From Parapusillimonas granuli (GTDB taxonomy: Bacteria > Pseudomonadota > Gammaproteobacteria > Burkholderiales > Burkholderiaceae_B), in contig NZ_JACCEM010000006.1 of NCBI RefSeq assembly GCF_013416525.1, positions 248,001 through 312,000 on the forward strand: a stretch of DNA of 64,000 bases, given 5' to 3'. A program made the translations under genes and the position numbers. This document shows positions 8,514 to 18,230 of the stretch, piece after piece. Numbering within the stretch: position 1 is the first letter of the stretch; every line of letters starts with the position of its first letter. The notes below the pieces were generated by a model. It did no database searches, was not told the DNA's origin, and saw only the letters and a list, made by a program, of their open reading frames with translations.

Positions 8514-9329
8514 TCAGTTTCGGCCGAGCCTGGAAGCGCCTTTTGAAATTTCTTCCGCCAGGGTGCGCAGGAGCGGGACATACTGGACGGCGATTTCCCT
8601 GTCGGTGACGACGCTGCGCCGCAGGACGAGGTTGATGGCGCCGATGGCCTGGGTGTCGGCCATGATCGGAAAGGCGATCGCCGTCACGCTCGCTTCGGAA
8701 AGCCATTCGCCCTTGTTGACCGCGTATCCCCGTCTTCGGGTCTCGCGCAGCACGCGCTTCACGTAGGCGTCGTCGCGTGCATGTTCGCCGATGGAGTCGC
8801 TGCGTTCGCGCAGCAAGGACAAGGTGGCTTCGCGCTCGTCGGGCGCGCACGCCGCCAGCCAGGCCCGCCCCAGCGAAGACACCAGCATCGGAATGCGTAT
8901 GCCTATGGTGGCTCGGTGCTGGGAAAGCAGGCTGACCCGGTGCGTGGATTCGCGCACGATCATGAACCCGCTGTCGGGCGTGGCCAGGTCGCTGGGCCAG
9001 GAAAGCGCCCGCAGGTGCGCATGCATGGCGGGCGAAGCGATACGGTCTATCCATGAGGCGCCCACATAGCCTTCCGACAGGCGCCGCACCTCGAAGCCCA
9101 GCGCATAGGATGCGCCGTCGTCTTTCTGGTGGACCAGCCCTTCGGTCTTGAGGGTTTCCAGCAGTCGCTTCACGGTGGTGCGGTGCAGCCCGGTGCTGCG
9201 CGCCAAGTCGGACACGCCGCCGATGCCGCCGGGCATGGCATTGAGCGCCCGCAGCACCGCAATGCCGCGGGTCAGGCCCCTGACTTCACGGTAGGTCTGG
9301 AGAGTTGCCGAGTTCTTGATCAGGGGCAT
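8514..9329 (-). CDS. IclR-family transcriptional regulator of the adjacent meta-cleavage operon
   Basis: A 271-residue regulator with an N-terminal winged helix-turn-helix (about 20-80: GVSDLARSTGLHRTTVKRLLETL) and a C-terminal IclR effector-binding domain (SWPSDLATPDSGFMIVRESTH..., GYAVNKGEWLSEASVTAIAFPI). The MhpR-type regulators of 3-hydroxyphenylpropionate operons belong to this family. Divergence from a receptor plus mhp-like enzymes strongly suggests it controls them. The ATG at 9329 has AAGGAA just upstream. A further in-frame ATG at 9359 lies inside the palindromic operator, which makes it less likely. Confidence 0.9.
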   Translation of the reverse strand: MPLIKNSATLQTYREVRGLTRGIAVLRALNAMPGGIGGVSDLARSTGLHRTTVKRLLETLKTEGLVHQKDDGASYALGFEVRRLSEGYVGASWIDRIASPAMHAHLRALSWPSDLATPDSGFMIVRESTHRVSLLSQHRATIGIRIPMLVSSLGRAWLAACAPDEREATLSLLRERSDSIGEHARDDAYVKRVLRETRRRGYAVNKGEWLSEASVTAIAFPIMADTQAIGAINLVLRRSVVTDREIAVQYVPLLRTLAEEISKGASRLGRN

Positions 9330-9344
9330 GTTGTTTCCTTGCTG

Positions 9345-9360
9345 GTGCACTGTGTGCACA
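9345..9360. promoter_or_regulatory. Palindromic probable IclR operator in the divergent regulator/operon gap
   Basis: Two GTGCAC palindromes (9345-9350 and 9354-9359) separated by TGT form a 15-base symmetrical element, GTGCACTGTGTGCAC. It sits in the gap between the IclR gene and the Bug/meta-cleavage operon, where an autoregulator would act on both directions. The assignment to this IclR protein is inferred from position and symmetry. Confidence 0.5.
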
Positions 9361-9460
9361 GTCTACACGGATTGATGTGGATCAAGAATACTGCATGCGT
9401 ACGCCGGATTCGCCGGCGACCATAGGCGGTGATACGCCCAACGAGACCTTGGAGTCGCAA

Positions 9461-10450
9461 ATGATTTTTTCCAGACGCAGCTTCTGCGCCGTGATGGCGC
9501 TGGGGCTCATGTTCAGCGCCACGGCCCATGCACAGGAGTGGCCGGCCAAGCAACCCATACGCATCGTCGTCCCATATCCGGCGGGAGGAAACGCCGACTC
9601 GGCCGCTCGCGCGCTGGGCGAGACGGTGGGCGCCGGCCTGAAGCAGACCTTCATCGTGAACAACCGCCCCGGCGCGTCCTCCATCATCGGCACCGAGGTG
9701 GTGGCCCGCGCGCCGGCCGACGGCTACACGATAGGCGTGGTGTCGGACTCGCATGCCATCAACCACGCCATGGCGAAGCTGCCCAAGGCCGTGGAGGCCC
9801 TGGGCACCAAGGTGCCCTACGACGCGGTGAATGATTTCGTTCCGGTCTCGGGCGTGATTCTGATTCCGCTGGTGCTGGTGGTCAACCCCGACGTGCCCGC
9901 CCGCAGCGTGCGGGAACTGATCGACGTATCCAGGAACAGGAAAGGCCTGCATTTCGGCACCATGGGAACCGGAAGCCCCTGGTTCATCCACATGCATCAG
10001 TTGGCCGAAGCGACCGGCGCCGTATTCATCGACGTCCCGTACAAGGGGCTGGCGCCGGCCGCGACCGACCTGATCGGCGGACAAACCGACATCATGCTCA
10101 TGCCGGTTCATTATGCGCAGCAGTACATCGGCACCGGCAAGCTGGTCCCCATCGCCACTTTGGGCGCGCAGCGCCACCCGCTGCTGCCTGACGTCCCGAC
10201 GCTGGTCGAAAGCGGCTATCCGGGCCTGGACATTTCCAACTACCTGTTCTTCGTCGCGCCGGCCGGCACGCCGCAAGCCATCGTGGATACGCTGCACCAA
10301 GAGTTCAAGAACGCGCTCGCCACGCCCGAAATGAAAGAGAAGCTCGGCTTGTCGGGCGACCCCTATCTGGCCGGGCCCGCTGAGCTGGCGGCGCGGCTGC
10401 GCCGCGACATCGACACCTACGGCAAGGTCATCCAGAACACCCTCAAGTGA
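9461..10450 (+). CDS. Bug-family extracytoplasmic receptor heading the meta-cleavage operon
   Basis: A 329-residue periplasmic receptor of the TTT/Bug family. The signal peptide has SRRSFCAVMALGLMFSATAHA, with paired arginines that resemble a Tat motif. The mature protein starts QEWPAKQPIRIVVPYPAGGNAD, the usual first strand and ligand loop. Later marks are VPYKGLAPAATDLIGGQTDIM and FFVAPAGTPQAIVDTL. GGAG at 9451-9454 supports the ATG at 9461. It is followed 16 bases later by the flavin hydroxylase, so it probably captures the aromatic or phenylpropanoid substrate of the pathway. It takes the place of the MhpT permease found in E. coli. Confidence 0.92.
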   Translation: MIFSRRSFCAVMALGLMFSATAHAQEWPAKQPIRIVVPYPAGGNADSAARALGETVGAGLKQTFIVNNRPGASSIIGTEVVARAPADGYTIGVVSDSHAINHAMAKLPKAVEALGTKVPYDAVNDFVPVSGVILIPLVLVVNPDVPARSVRELIDVSRNRKGLHFGTMGTGSPWFIHMHQLAEATGAVFIDVPYKGLAPAATDLIGGQTDIMLMPVHYAQQYIGTGKLVPIATLGAQRHPLLPDVPTLVESGYPGLDISNYLFFVAPAGTPQAIVDTLHQEFKNALATPEMKEKLGLSGDPYLAGPAELAARLRRDIDTYGKVIQNTLK

Positions 10451-10466
10451 GCGCGGGAGCGGAAAC

Positions 10467-12239
10467 ATGTCTCAAGCATTCGAGTACCAGACCGACGTGC
10501 TGGTGATCGGCACCGGGCCCATGGGCGCCACCACGGCGCTCGCGCTCGCCACCCACGGCCTGCGGGTCCACGTCGTCAACCGCTTCAACTGGACCGCCAA
10601 CTCGCCGCGCGCGCACATCACCAACCAGCGCGCCATGGAAGTCCTGCGCGACCTGGGCGTGGAGGAAGAGGCGCGCCACATCGCAACGCCGTGGGAATGG
10701 ATGGGCGACACGCTCTTCACCACCAGCCTGGCCGGGCCCGAGATCGCCAGGCTGCGCACCTGGGGCACCGGCGATGAGCGCAAGGGCGATTACATGCAGG
10801 GCAGCCCTTGCCCCCTGATGGATTTGACGCAGGAAAAAATGGAGCCCGTGCTGGTCAAGAATGCGGCGGAGCGGGGCGCCGTCTTTTCCTTCAATACCGA
10901 GTATCTGTCGCACGAGCAGGACGCGGACGGCGTGACGGTCCGCCTGCGCGACGAAAAAAGCGGCCGCGAATATACGGTCCGCGCCCGCTATCTCTTGGGG
11001 GCCGACGGCGCGCGCTCCAAGGTGATGGACGACCTGGGCCTGAAGCTCGAGGGGCAGCTGGCCCGCGCGGCGACCGCCTACGTGATCTTCCGCGCGGACC
11101 TGGCCCGCTACGCGGCGCATCGGCCCAGCATCCTGTACTGGATCGTCACGTCCGACACCGCCTTCGGTGAAATCGGCATGGGGTTGCTGCGCTGCATCGA
11201 GCCATGGAAAAAATGGATAGCCGGCTGGGGCTACGACATGTCCCGGGGAGAGCCGGATTTTTCGCCTGAAGAAGTGAAGCGCAAAGTGCGGCTGCTGGTC
11301 GGCGATCCCGACCTGGAGATCGACATCCAGGCGGCCTCGACCTGGTATGTCAACCAGGCCCATGCCCCGGTCTATTCCAAGGGGCGCGTGTTTTGCGGCG
11401 GGGATGCCGTCCATCGCCACCCGCCTTCCAGCGGCCTGGGGTCGAACACCTGCATGCAGGACGCCTTCAACCTGGCATGGAAGCTGGCGTTCGTGGTTAA
11501 GGGCTATGCGGGGCCGCGCCTGCTGGATTCCTATAGCCTGGAGCGGGCCCCCGTGGGCGCACAGATCGTGGCGCGGGCCAACCAGTCTCGCCTGGACTAC
11601 GGGCCGCTGAATCGATGCTTTCGCGACGAAGGCGCGGCGGACCCGGTCGCGGCCGGCCTGGAAAAACTCGCGGATCCCGGGCCCGAAGGGGCGGCGAGGC
11701 GCGATGCGCTGGCCAAGGCCTTGGATTTGAAGAACTACGAATTCAATGCCCAGGGACTGGAGCTCAACCAGCGCTGCGTTTCCGACGCCGTCATTCCGGA
11801 TCCGGACGCCGGCGAAGAGGTCTTCGCGCGCGATCCGCAGCTCTATCTCCAGCCGACGACGCGTCCCGGCGCGAAGCTTCCCCACGTCTGGCTGGTGGGC
11901 GAGGACGGGCGGCGCATTTCGACCCTGGATGTAGTCGGCAAAGGCCGCTATTCGCTGGTCACCGGCATTGCGGGCCATGCCTGGGCGGATGCGGCGCAGG
12001 CGATGGACTTGCCCTATTTGCGCACCGTGGTGATCGGCCGGCCGGGTGCGCTGGACCTGTACAGCCGCTGGCATGCGGTTCGTGAAATCGACGAAGCCGG
12101 CGCCTTGCTGGTGCGTCCCGACGGCGTGGTGGCCTGGCGCCACGCGCGCGCCGCGGCCGATGCCGGCGAGGCCCGGCATAAGCTGCGGCAAGCGCTTGCC
12201 ATGCTGCTGGACCACCCATCGCAAGCGGAGCCGACATGA
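10467..12239 (+). CDS. FAD-dependent aromatic hydroxylase (TfdB / phenol-monooxygenase type)
   Basis: A 590-residue class A flavoprotein monooxygenase expected to ortho-hydroxylate a phenolic substrate to a catechol with NAD(P)H and O2. It has the FAD dinucleotide fold GTGPMGATTALALATHG near residue 15, the WTANSPRAHITNQRAMEVLRDLG stretch typical of 2,4-dichlorophenol hydroxylase-like enzymes, and the second FAD motif FCGGDAVHRHPPSSGLGSN. A C-terminal thioredoxin-like domain starts near residue 470. It resembles TfdB/phenol hydroxylases more than E. coli MhpA, so the pathway substrate may differ from 3-(3-hydroxyphenyl)propionate. Its TGA overlaps the next ATG by four bases. Confidence 0.9.
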   Translation: MSQAFEYQTDVLVIGTGPMGATTALALATHGLRVHVVNRFNWTANSPRAHITNQRAMEVLRDLGVEEEARHIATPWEWMGDTLFTTSLAGPEIARLRTWGTGDERKGDYMQGSPCPLMDLTQEKMEPVLVKNAAERGAVFSFNTEYLSHEQDADGVTVRLRDEKSGREYTVRARYLLGADGARSKVMDDLGLKLEGQLARAATAYVIFRADLARYAAHRPSILYWIVTSDTAFGEIGMGLLRCIEPWKKWIAGWGYDMSRGEPDFSPEEVKRKVRLLVGDPDLEIDIQAASTWYVNQAHAPVYSKGRVFCGGDAVHRHPPSSGLGSNTCMQDAFNLAWKLAFVVKGYAGPRLLDSYSLERAPVGAQIVARANQSRLDYGPLNRCFRDEGAADPVAAGLEKLADPGPEGAARRDALAKALDLKNYEFNAQGLELNQRCVSDAVIPDPDAGEEVFARDPQLYLQPTTRPGAKLPHVWLVGEDGRRISTLDVVGKGRYSLVTGIAGHAWADAAQAMDLPYLRTVVIGRPGALDLYSRWHAVREIDEAGALLVRPDGVVAWRHARAAADAGEARHKLRQALAMLLDHPSQAEPT

Positions 12240-13201
12240 CGCCGCGCGCCTTTCTCGGCATGTCGCATTCGCCGCTGATGGGGCTCAATCCCATCGGCCC
12301 GGAGGTGGAGCGCGCGCTGCATGCCGCCATCGACCAGGCGCGCGCGTGGGTGCACGCCTTCGACCCGGAGCTGGTGGTGCTGGTCGCCCCCGACCATTAC
12401 AACGGCTTCTTCAATGAACTCATGCCGCCGTTCTGCATCGGCACGCAGGCGCACTCGGTGGGCGACTATCTGACCCCGAAAGGCGATCTGCAGGTGGACG
12501 GCGGGGCGGCTCTGGCGCTGGCCGAGCATCTGATGGACCACGATTTCGACATCGCCGTCTCGCGCCGCATGCGGGTGGACCATGGCTTTGCCCAGGCGCT
12601 GGAAATGCTGTGGGGAAGCCTGGACACGCCGCCGGTGCTGCCCGTCTTCCTCAATGCCGTCGCCCAGCCCGGCATTCCGCGCCTGCGCCGCTGCCGGGCG
12701 CTGGGGCGCGAGATCGGCCGCTTCCTCGACGGCATCCCGCGGCGCATCCTGGCGATCGGCTCCGGCGGCTTGTCGCATGAACCGCCCGTACCCACCTTGG
12801 CGCACCCGGATCCGGCCGTGCGCGAACGCATCACCGTCAAGGCGGAGCCCACCCAGGCCGAGCGCGATGCGAAAACCCGGCGCGTCATGGCGGCGGGCCG
12901 GGCATTGGCGGCGGGCGACAGCGCCATGAAGCCGCTCAACCCCCGCTGGGACGCCCTATGGATGGACAGCCTGGCGGCGGGCGCGGCCGAACTCGATGCG
13001 TTGTGCACGATGAGCGAAGACAGCATCGAAGAGCAGGCCGGCCTGTCGGCGCATGAGTCCAAGAGCTGGCTGGTCGCGCGCTCGGCCCTCCCGGGGGACG
13101 CGGCGCCGGCCTGCCGCTTGCGCCACTATCAAGCCATTCCCGAATACATCGCAGGCTTCGGCGTGCTGCTGCTGCAAGCCGGCCACCCACAGGAGAACTA
13201 A
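12236..13201 (+). CDS. mhpB: Extradiol ring-cleavage dioxygenase, MhpB type (class III)
   Basis: A 321-residue LigB-superfamily dioxygenase that opens a catechol next to the hydroxyls using Fe(II). It starts [19 protein letters not shown], with the conserved SHSPLM metal-site histidine. RVDHGFAQ and [12 protein letters not shown] carry the two family catalytic histidines. In MhpB the substrate is a 3-substituted catechol such as 2,3-dihydroxyphenylpropionate. Translation is coupled to the hydroxylase by an ATGA overlap, and its own TAA overlaps the start of the hydratase gene by one base. Confidence 0.93.
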   Translation: MTPRAFLGMSHSPLMGLNPIGPEVERALHAAIDQARAWVHAFDPELVVLVAPDHYNGFFNELMPPFCIGTQAHSVGDYLTPKGDLQVDGGAALALAEHLMDHDFDIAVSRRMRVDHGFAQALEMLWGSLDTPPVLPVFLNAVAQPGIPRLRRCRALGREIGRFLDGIPRRILAIGSGGLSHEPPVPTLAHPDPAVRERITVKAEPTQAERDAKTRRVMAAGRALAAGDSAMKPLNPRWDALWMDSLAAGAAELDALCTMSEDSIEEQAGLSAHESKSWLVARSALPGDAAPACRLRHYQAIPEYIAGFGVLLLQAGHPQEN

Positions 13202-13989
13202 TGGAATCACGTATCCGACTATGGGCCGAGCGCCTGCGCCAGGCCGAAGCACTAAGGACCCCCATCGGCCCGTTGCGCGATGAAATCGGCGCCGATCCCG
13301 ACGGCTCGGTGGCTTACGCCATCCAGCAAGCGAATGTGGCGCACGAAACGGCGCGGGGCCGCCGTGTGGTGGGCCGCAAGATCGGCCTGACCTCGCCGGC
13401 GGTCCAGCGCCAGCTGGGCGTCGACCAGCCCGACTTCGGCACCTTGTTCGCCGACATGCTGTATGGCGACGACGAAGAAGTGCCCATGGCGCGGACCCTG
13501 CAGCCCAAGGCCGAGGCTGAAGTGGCGCTGGTGCTGGAGCGCGACCTGCCGGCCGCGGACACCACCCTGGTGGAAATGATCCGCGCCACGGCCTATGTAC
13601 TGCCGGCCATCGAGATCGTGGGCAGCCGCATCGCCGACTGGAACATCCGGTTCACCGATACTGTGGCCGACAACGCATCCAGCGGCCTGGTGGTGCTCGG
13701 GGCGGTGCCCGCCAGGCTGGACGGCCTGGATCTCAAGCTGTGCGGCATGACGATGACGCGCGGCGGCGCGGTGGTGTCGGAAGGCAGCGGCGCCGCGTGC
13801 CTGGGCCACCCCCTGAATGCGGCGGTGTGGCTCGCGCGCAAGCTCGCCGGCCTGGGCCAGCCGCTGCGCGCCGGCGACCTGGTGCTAACCGGCGCCTTGG
13901 GGCCGATGGCGCCGGTCGCGGCGGGAGACCGGTTCGAGGCCTGCATCGAAGGCGTGGGCCGGGTGCGGGCGCGCTTCTCGGCGGCATGA
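13201..13989 (+). CDS. mhpD: 2-keto-4-pentenoate hydratase
   Basis: A 262-residue hydratase that converts 2-hydroxypenta-2,4-dienoate to 4-hydroxy-2-oxovalerate after ring-fission hydrolysis. It belongs to the fumarylacetoacetase fold. [24 protein letters not shown] and the metal-binding [17 protein letters not shown], then [14 protein letters not shown], match MhpD/DmpE throughout. The ATG shares its first base with the preceding stop codon. Confidence 0.95.
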   Translation: MESRIRLWAERLRQAEALRTPIGPLRDEIGADPDGSVAYAIQQANVAHETARGRRVVGRKIGLTSPAVQRQLGVDQPDFGTLFADMLYGDDEEVPMARTLQPKAEAEVALVLERDLPAADTTLVEMIRATAYVLPAIEIVGSRIADWNIRFTDTVADNASSGLVVLGAVPARLDGLDLKLCGMTMTRGGAVVSEGSGAACLGHPLNAAVWLARKLAGLGQPLRAGDLVLTGALGPMAPVAAGDRFEACIEGVGRVRARFSAA

Positions 13990-14027
13990 GCCGCACCCTT
14001 AATGGAACAGAACAGCAAGGAGTCGAC

Positions 14028-14978
14028 ATGACCCGCAAACTGAAAGCCGCCGTCATCGGCAGCGGCAACATAGGCACGGACCTGATGATCAAGATACTGC
14101 GCCATGGCCGGCATCTCGAAATGGCGGCCATGGCCGGCATCGACGCGGCGTCGGACGGCCTGGCGCGTGCCGCGCGGATGGGAGTCGCCACCACCCACGA
14201 AGGGGTGGAAGGCCTGGCACGGCTGCCCGTGTTCGCCGACATCGGCATCGTGTTCGATGCGACGTCGGCGAGCGCCCACGTCAAGAACGATGCCTTCCTG
14301 CGCGCGCTCAGGCCGGACATCCGGCTCGTGGACCTGACGCCCGCGGCGATCGGGCCGTACTGCATTCCCCCAGTCAACGGCCTGGAACACCTGGACGCGC
14401 CCAACGTGAACATGGTCACTTGCGGCGGCCAGGCCACCATCCCGATGGTGGCCGCCGTGTCGCGGGTGGCCAAGGTGCAATATGCGGAGATCGTCGCCAG
14501 CATCTCCAGCAAGAGCGCCGGCCCCGGCACCCGGGCCAACATCGACGAATTCACCGAGACCACGTCGCGGGCCATCGAAGCCGTCGGTGGCGCGGCCAGG
14601 GGCAAGGCCATCATCGTCCTCAACCCGGCCGAGCCGCCGCTCATCATGCGCGACACGGTCTACACGCTCAGCGAACTCGCGTCCGAGGAGCGGATCGCAG
14701 ATTCGGTGGAGAGCATGGTCGCCGAGGTGCAAGCCTACGTTCCAGGCTATCGCCTGAAGCAGCGCGTGCAGTTCGACCGCATCGATGCCGGCCGGCCGAT
14801 CCGGATTCCCGGCGTCGGCGACCGCCTGCACGGCCTGAAGACCTCGATCTTCCTGGAAGTGGAAGGCGCGGCCCATTATCTGCCCGCCTATGCCGGCAAC
14901 CTGGACATCATGACCAGTGCCGCGCTGCGCACGGCCGAATCCATGGCGGCGCGCATGCGGGCCGCAGCCGCCGTATGA
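14028..14978 (+). CDS. mhpF: Acetaldehyde dehydrogenase (acetylating)
   Basis: A 316-residue enzyme that oxidises acetaldehyde with NAD+ and CoA to acetyl-CoA, channelled from the aldolase partner. It has the NAD-binding [14 protein letters not shown] motif near residue 10 and the catalytic cysteine in [12 protein letters not shown]. The C-terminal dimer and aldolase contact region ([25 protein letters not shown]) is standard. AAGGAG at about 14018 gives a strong ribosome site for the ATG at 14028. It precedes mhpE by ten bases, as expected for a physical complex. Confidence 0.96.
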   Translation: MTRKLKAAVIGSGNIGTDLMIKILRHGRHLEMAAMAGIDAASDGLARAARMGVATTHEGVEGLARLPVFADIGIVFDATSASAHVKNDAFLRALRPDIRLVDLTPAAIGPYCIPPVNGLEHLDAPNVNMVTCGGQATIPMVAAVSRVAKVQYAEIVASISSKSAGPGTRANIDEFTETTSRAIEAVGGAARGKAIIVLNPAEPPLIMRDTVYTLSELASEERIADSVESMVAEVQAYVPGYRLKQRVQFDRIDAGRPIRIPGVGDRLHGLKTSIFLEVEGAAHYLPAYAGNLDIMTSAALRTAESMAARMRAAAAV

Positions 14979-14988
14979 AGGAAAGCTC

Positions 14989-16059
14989 ATGAATAATGCT
15001 TCAGCCAAGAAAATCTACATCTCGGACGTGACCCTGCGCGATGGCAGCCACGCCATACGCCACCAATACAGCGTGGAGCAGGCCAGGCGGATCGCCAAGG
15101 CGCTCGACGAAGCCAAGGTGGACTCCATAGAAGTGGCGCATGGCGACGGACTGCAAGGCGGCAGCTTCAACTACGGCTTCGGCGCGCATACCGACGCAGA
15201 ATGGATAGCCGCCGTTGCGGACGTGGTCGAGCACGCCAGGATCGCCACGCTGCTGCTGCCGGGCATCGGCACCGTGCATGATCTCAAGGCCGCCTACGAC
15301 GCCGGCGCGCGCATCGTGCGGGTGGCCACGCATTGCACCGAAGCCGACATCTCGAAACAGCACATCGAGCATGCCCGCCACCTGGGCATGGAGGCCGTCG
15401 GCTTTCTGATGATGAGCCACATGACCACGCCCGCGGCCCTGGCGCAGCAGGCCAAGCTGATGGAAAGCTACGGGGCGACCTGCTGCTATGTGGTGGATTC
15501 CGGCGGCGCCTTGAACATGAACGACGTGCGCGACCGCTTCCGCGCCTTCAAAGACGTTCTGCGGCCCGAGACCCAGACCGGCATGCACGCGCACCACAAT
15601 CTGAGCCTGGGCGTGGCCAACAGCATCGTCGCGGTGGAAGAGGGCTGCGACCGCGTGGACGCCAGCCTGGCCGGCATGGGCGCGGGAGCCGGCAACGCGC
15701 CGCTGGAGGTGTTCATTGCCGCGGCGGCCCGCATGGGCTGGAACCATGGCGCCGATCTCCACAAGCTCATGGACGCGGCCGATGACATCGTGCGGCCGCT
15801 GCAAGACCGTCCGGTCCGGGTCGACCGGGAAACCCTGGCGCTGGGCTATGCCGGCGTGTATTCGAGTTTTCTGCGCCACGCCGAAGCGGCGGCCCGGAAG
15901 TACGGCCTGAAAACGGTGGACATCCTGGTCGAGCTCGGCAAGCGCCGCATGGTCGGCGGCCAGGAAGACATGATCGTCGATGTGGCGCTGGATCTGCTGC
16001 AGAGCCGCGAGCAAGAGCGCGCCCGCCCATCGACCGCCGCCAGCGTAACCAGCTACTAG
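14989..16059 (+). CDS. mhpE: 4-hydroxy-2-oxovalerate aldolase
   Basis: A 356-residue class II pyruvate aldolase that splits 4-hydroxy-2-oxovalerate into pyruvate and acetaldehyde. The TIM-barrel start [15 protein letters not shown] carries catalytic Arg and metal-binding Asp. [15 protein letters not shown] carries the metal-binding histidines. The C-terminal helical DmpG communication domain follows ([20 protein letters not shown]). It should form a heterotetramer with the MhpF product. The ATG at 14989 is supported by AAGGAAAG just upstream. Confidence 0.96.
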   Translation: MNNASAKKIYISDVTLRDGSHAIRHQYSVEQARRIAKALDEAKVDSIEVAHGDGLQGGSFNYGFGAHTDAEWIAAVADVVEHARIATLLLPGIGTVHDLKAAYDAGARIVRVATHCTEADISKQHIEHARHLGMEAVGFLMMSHMTTPAALAQQAKLMESYGATCCYVVDSGGALNMNDVRDRFRAFKDVLRPETQTGMHAHHNLSLGVANSIVAVEEGCDRVDASLAGMGAGAGNAPLEVFIAAAARMGWNHGADLHKLMDAADDIVRPLQDRPVRVDRETLALGYAGVYSSFLRHAEAAARKYGLKTVDILVELGKRRMVGGQEDMIVDVALDLLQSREQERARPSTAASVTSY

Positions 16060-16078
16060 AACATGAAGGAAATCAAGC

Positions 16079-16972
16079 ATGTCCGTCGACACTACCATCG
16101 TCACTGAATCCGCCACCAGCCGCTACGTCCGCATCAAGGACGGCGAGCTGGATCTGCAACTGCACTATAACGACGCCGGCCGCGGCGAGCAGACCGTCGT
16201 GATGCTGCACGGCTCGGGCCCGGGCGCCAGCGGCTGGGCCAACTTCAACCGCAACGTCGAACCGCTGGTCAGGGCCGGCTATCGGGTGATCCTCATGGAC
16301 TGCCCGGGCTGGAGCAAGAGCGACCCCATCGTGTGCACCGGCTCGCGTTCCGAGCTCAATGCCAGATCGCTCAAGGGCCTGCTGGACGCGCTGGGCATCG
16401 GCAAGGTCCACATCGTCGGCAATTCGATGGGCGCGCACAGCGCGGTGGCGTTCTCGTTGGCGCATCCCGAGCGGGTGGGCAAGCTGGTGCTGATGGGGGG
16501 CGGAACAGGCGGCGTCAGCCCCTTCGTGCCCATGCCCACGGAAGGCATCAAACTGATCGGCGCGCTCTACCGGGCGCCGACCATCGAAAACCTCGAACGC
16601 ATGATGAGCGTGTTCGTTTACGACTCTGGCAGCCTGACGAAGGAACTCAACATGGCCCGGCTGCAGAACATGCTTTCCCGCCCCGAGCATCTGGAAAACT
16701 TCGTGAAAAGCGCCGAAGCCAATCCTCGCCAATTCCCCGACGTGGGCCACCGCCTGGGCGAGATCGACGCGCCGGCGCTGATCATCTGGGGGCGCGACGA
16801 CCGCTTCGTGCCGCTGGACGCGGGCCTGCGCCTGCTGGCGGGCATGCGCAACGCCGAGTTGCATGTCTTCAGCCGCTGCGGCCACTGGGTGCAATGGGAG
16901 CATGCCGACAGGTTCAACGCCATGGTTGCCGACTTTCTTGCCCTAGGCAACACTGGGAAGTTTATGCAATAA
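16079..16972 (+). CDS. mhpC: Ring-fission product hydrolase (MhpC-type alpha/beta hydrolase)
   Basis: A 297-residue C-C bond hydrolase that cleaves the meta-fission product to 2-hydroxypentadienoate and an acid. [17 protein letters not shown] is the oxyanion region, GNSMGAHSA carries the nucleophile Ser, [11 protein letters not shown] the acid Asp and [13 protein letters not shown] the His. That completes the triad. It is the last gene of the operon, 19 bases after mhpE. The order here is hydroxylase-B-D-F-E-C, unlike the E. coli mhpABCDFE order. Confidence 0.94.
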   Translation: MSVDTTIVTESATSRYVRIKDGELDLQLHYNDAGRGEQTVVMLHGSGPGASGWANFNRNVEPLVRAGYRVILMDCPGWSKSDPIVCTGSRSELNARSLKGLLDALGIGKVHIVGNSMGAHSAVAFSLAHPERVGKLVLMGGGTGGVSPFVPMPTEGIKLIGALYRAPTIENLERMMSVFVYDSGSLTKELNMARLQNMLSRPEHLENFVKSAEANPRQFPDVGHRLGEIDAPALIIWGRDDRFVPLDAGLRLLAGMRNAELHVFSRCGHWVQWEHADRFNAMVADFLALGNTGKFMQ

Positions 16973-17021
16973 TTGCAGGCTGTCGTTTTGTTCGGGCTTT
17001 GAGCCCAAACATTGCCGATGC

Positions 17022-17100
<79 letters not shown>

Positions 17101-17108
17101 GCATTCAT

Positions 17109-17143
17109 GCGGGTTTCCAAGGAATTGGGAACCCGCTTTTCTT
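17109..17143 (+). terminator. Rho-independent terminator after the tRNA
   Basis: GCGGGTTTCC (17109-17118) pairs with GGGAACCCGC (17127-17136) with one mismatch, followed by TTTTCTTTT. It would end transcripts of the tRNA and perhaps of the meta-cleavage operon. Confidence 0.8.
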
Positions 17144-17260
17144 TTGCGCGGCCGAACGAGTGGCGACGCGGTTCATGAATATGGCTCGTAAGAGCTATTC
17201 ACACGGCCCGCCGCGCTGCCTACACTGCAAACCATGGTTTCACTACAGGAGGATAAAACC

Positions 17261-17467
17261 ATGGAAAGCACCTACAACACCTACGCCGCTCTGCAGAAAG
17301 TCCTGGCATTGGATGCGAGCCTGTTGCTTAGCTTGCATGCCATGAACGACAAGGAACAAGTGGTGGATCTTCTGGCCACCAGCGCCCGGCAGTACGGCAT
17401 AGCGGTCGGGCGCGAAGCCATTGCCCAATGCATAGGCGAGGCGCTGGCTGAAGAGGCTTTGCAGTAA
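17261..17467 (+). CDS. Small Nif11-like hypothetical protein, 68 residues
   Basis: An excellent AGGAGG ribosome site (17247-17252) precedes MESTYNTYAALQKVLALDASL. The spacing of hydrophobics, an aspartate before the second helix, and ATSARQYGIAVGREAIAQCI resemble the Nif11 helical domain, used as the leader of some ribosomal peptide natural products and also found alone. There is no glycine-glycine cleavage site or core peptide, and no modification enzyme nearby. Family membership is an inference. The gene ends 31 bases before the convergent end of lexA. Confidence 0.6.
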   Translation: MESTYNTYAALQKVLALDASLLLSLHAMNDKEQVVDLLATSARQYGIAVGREAIAQCIGEALAEEALQ

Positions 17468-17498
17468 GGCGAAGGAGCGGGGCCGGGAGCCGCCCGCT

Positions 17499-18173
17499 TC
17501 AATGCAGCGGGGTGGCGCGGATCAGGCCGACCGCGATGCCTTCCAGCGAGAAGTCGTCTTGGGCGGTGACGACGATGGGATTGAAATCGGGGTTTTCGGG
17601 CAGCAGCTGGATTTGGCCGCCGCTACGCATGAAGCGCTTGACCGTGACCTCGTCGCCCAGGCGGGCCACGACGATCTGGCCGTTGCGGGCGTCGGGCGTT
17701 TTGCGCACCGCCAGCAAGTCGCCGTCCAGGATGCCGGCGTCGCGCATGCTGAGGCCGCGCACACGCAGCAGATAATCGGGCGTTTGCGTGAACAGCGAGG
17801 GTTCGATGCCGACTTCGCGTTCGACGTGTTCAGCCGCCAGGATGGGGCTGCCGGCGGCGACGCGGCCCACCAGGGGCACGAACAGCTGCGTGACCGGGCC
17901 GGCGACGGACGAGGCAAGGCCGCCGGAAGCGCCGGATTCGGCCGCAGCGCCGGCGGCGGCGCCTAGCAGGCGTATGCCCCGGGATGCGCCGGCGGTGAGT
18001 TCGATGGTGCCTTTGCGGGCCAGCGCCCTGAGATGGTCTTCGGCCGCGTTGGCGGATTTGAAGCCCAGCGCGCGCGCGATTTCAGCGCGGGTGGGCGGAA
18101 AGCCCGTCCGCGAGATTTCGCTGCGTATGAGTTCCAGGATTTGTTGCTGGCGCGCGGTAAGCTTGACGGACAT
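17499..18173 (-). CDS. lexA: LexA repressor of the SOS regulon
   Basis: A 224-residue repressor-protease. The winged helix ([34 protein letters not shown]...) occupies residues 1-65. A long Ala/Gly-rich linker (about 70-92) follows, then the S24 protease domain. The self-cleavage Ala107-Gly108 lies in GRVAAGSP, with nucleophile Ser142 (RGLSMRD) and Lys179 (VTVKRF). It is autoregulated by the operator just upstream. The linker is longer than in E. coli LexA (202 residues), as is common in this lineage. Confidence 0.98.
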   Translation of the reverse strand: MSVKLTARQQQILELIRSEISRTGFPPTRAEIARALGFKSANAAEDHLRALARKGTIELTAGASRGIRLLGAAAGAAAESGASGGLASSVAGPVTQLFVPLVGRVAAGSPILAAEHVEREVGIEPSLFTQTPDYLLRVRGLSMRDAGILDGDLLAVRKTPDARNGQIVVARLGDEVTVKRFMRSGGQIQLLPENPDFNPIVVTAQDDFSLEGIAVGLIRATPLH

Positions 18174-18184
18174 GATAACCCAGA

Positions 18185-18200
18185 CTGTATTTTTATACAG
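18185..18200. promoter_or_regulatory. LexA operator (SOS box)
   Basis: CTGTATTTTTATACAG matches CTGT-N8-ACAG exactly and ends 12 bases upstream of the lexA start on the minus strand. It should give LexA autorepression. Confidence 0.93.
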
Positions 18201-18230
18201 TCTGGATTGTGCAGCACTTTGCCGGAAAGA

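Noticed and set aside
10443-12224. A 593-codon frame antisense to the flavin hydroxylase, and similar antisense frames over recJ, uvrB, mhpF and the isc genes
   Set aside because: Each is the mirror of a strongly supported gene with intact catalytic motifs; codon bias explains the lack of stops.
16991-17010. GTTCGGGCTTTGAGCCCAAAC hairpin after mhpC as a terminator
   Set aside because: The stem has a mismatch, the loop is three bases and no T run follows; the strong terminator lies after the tRNA.
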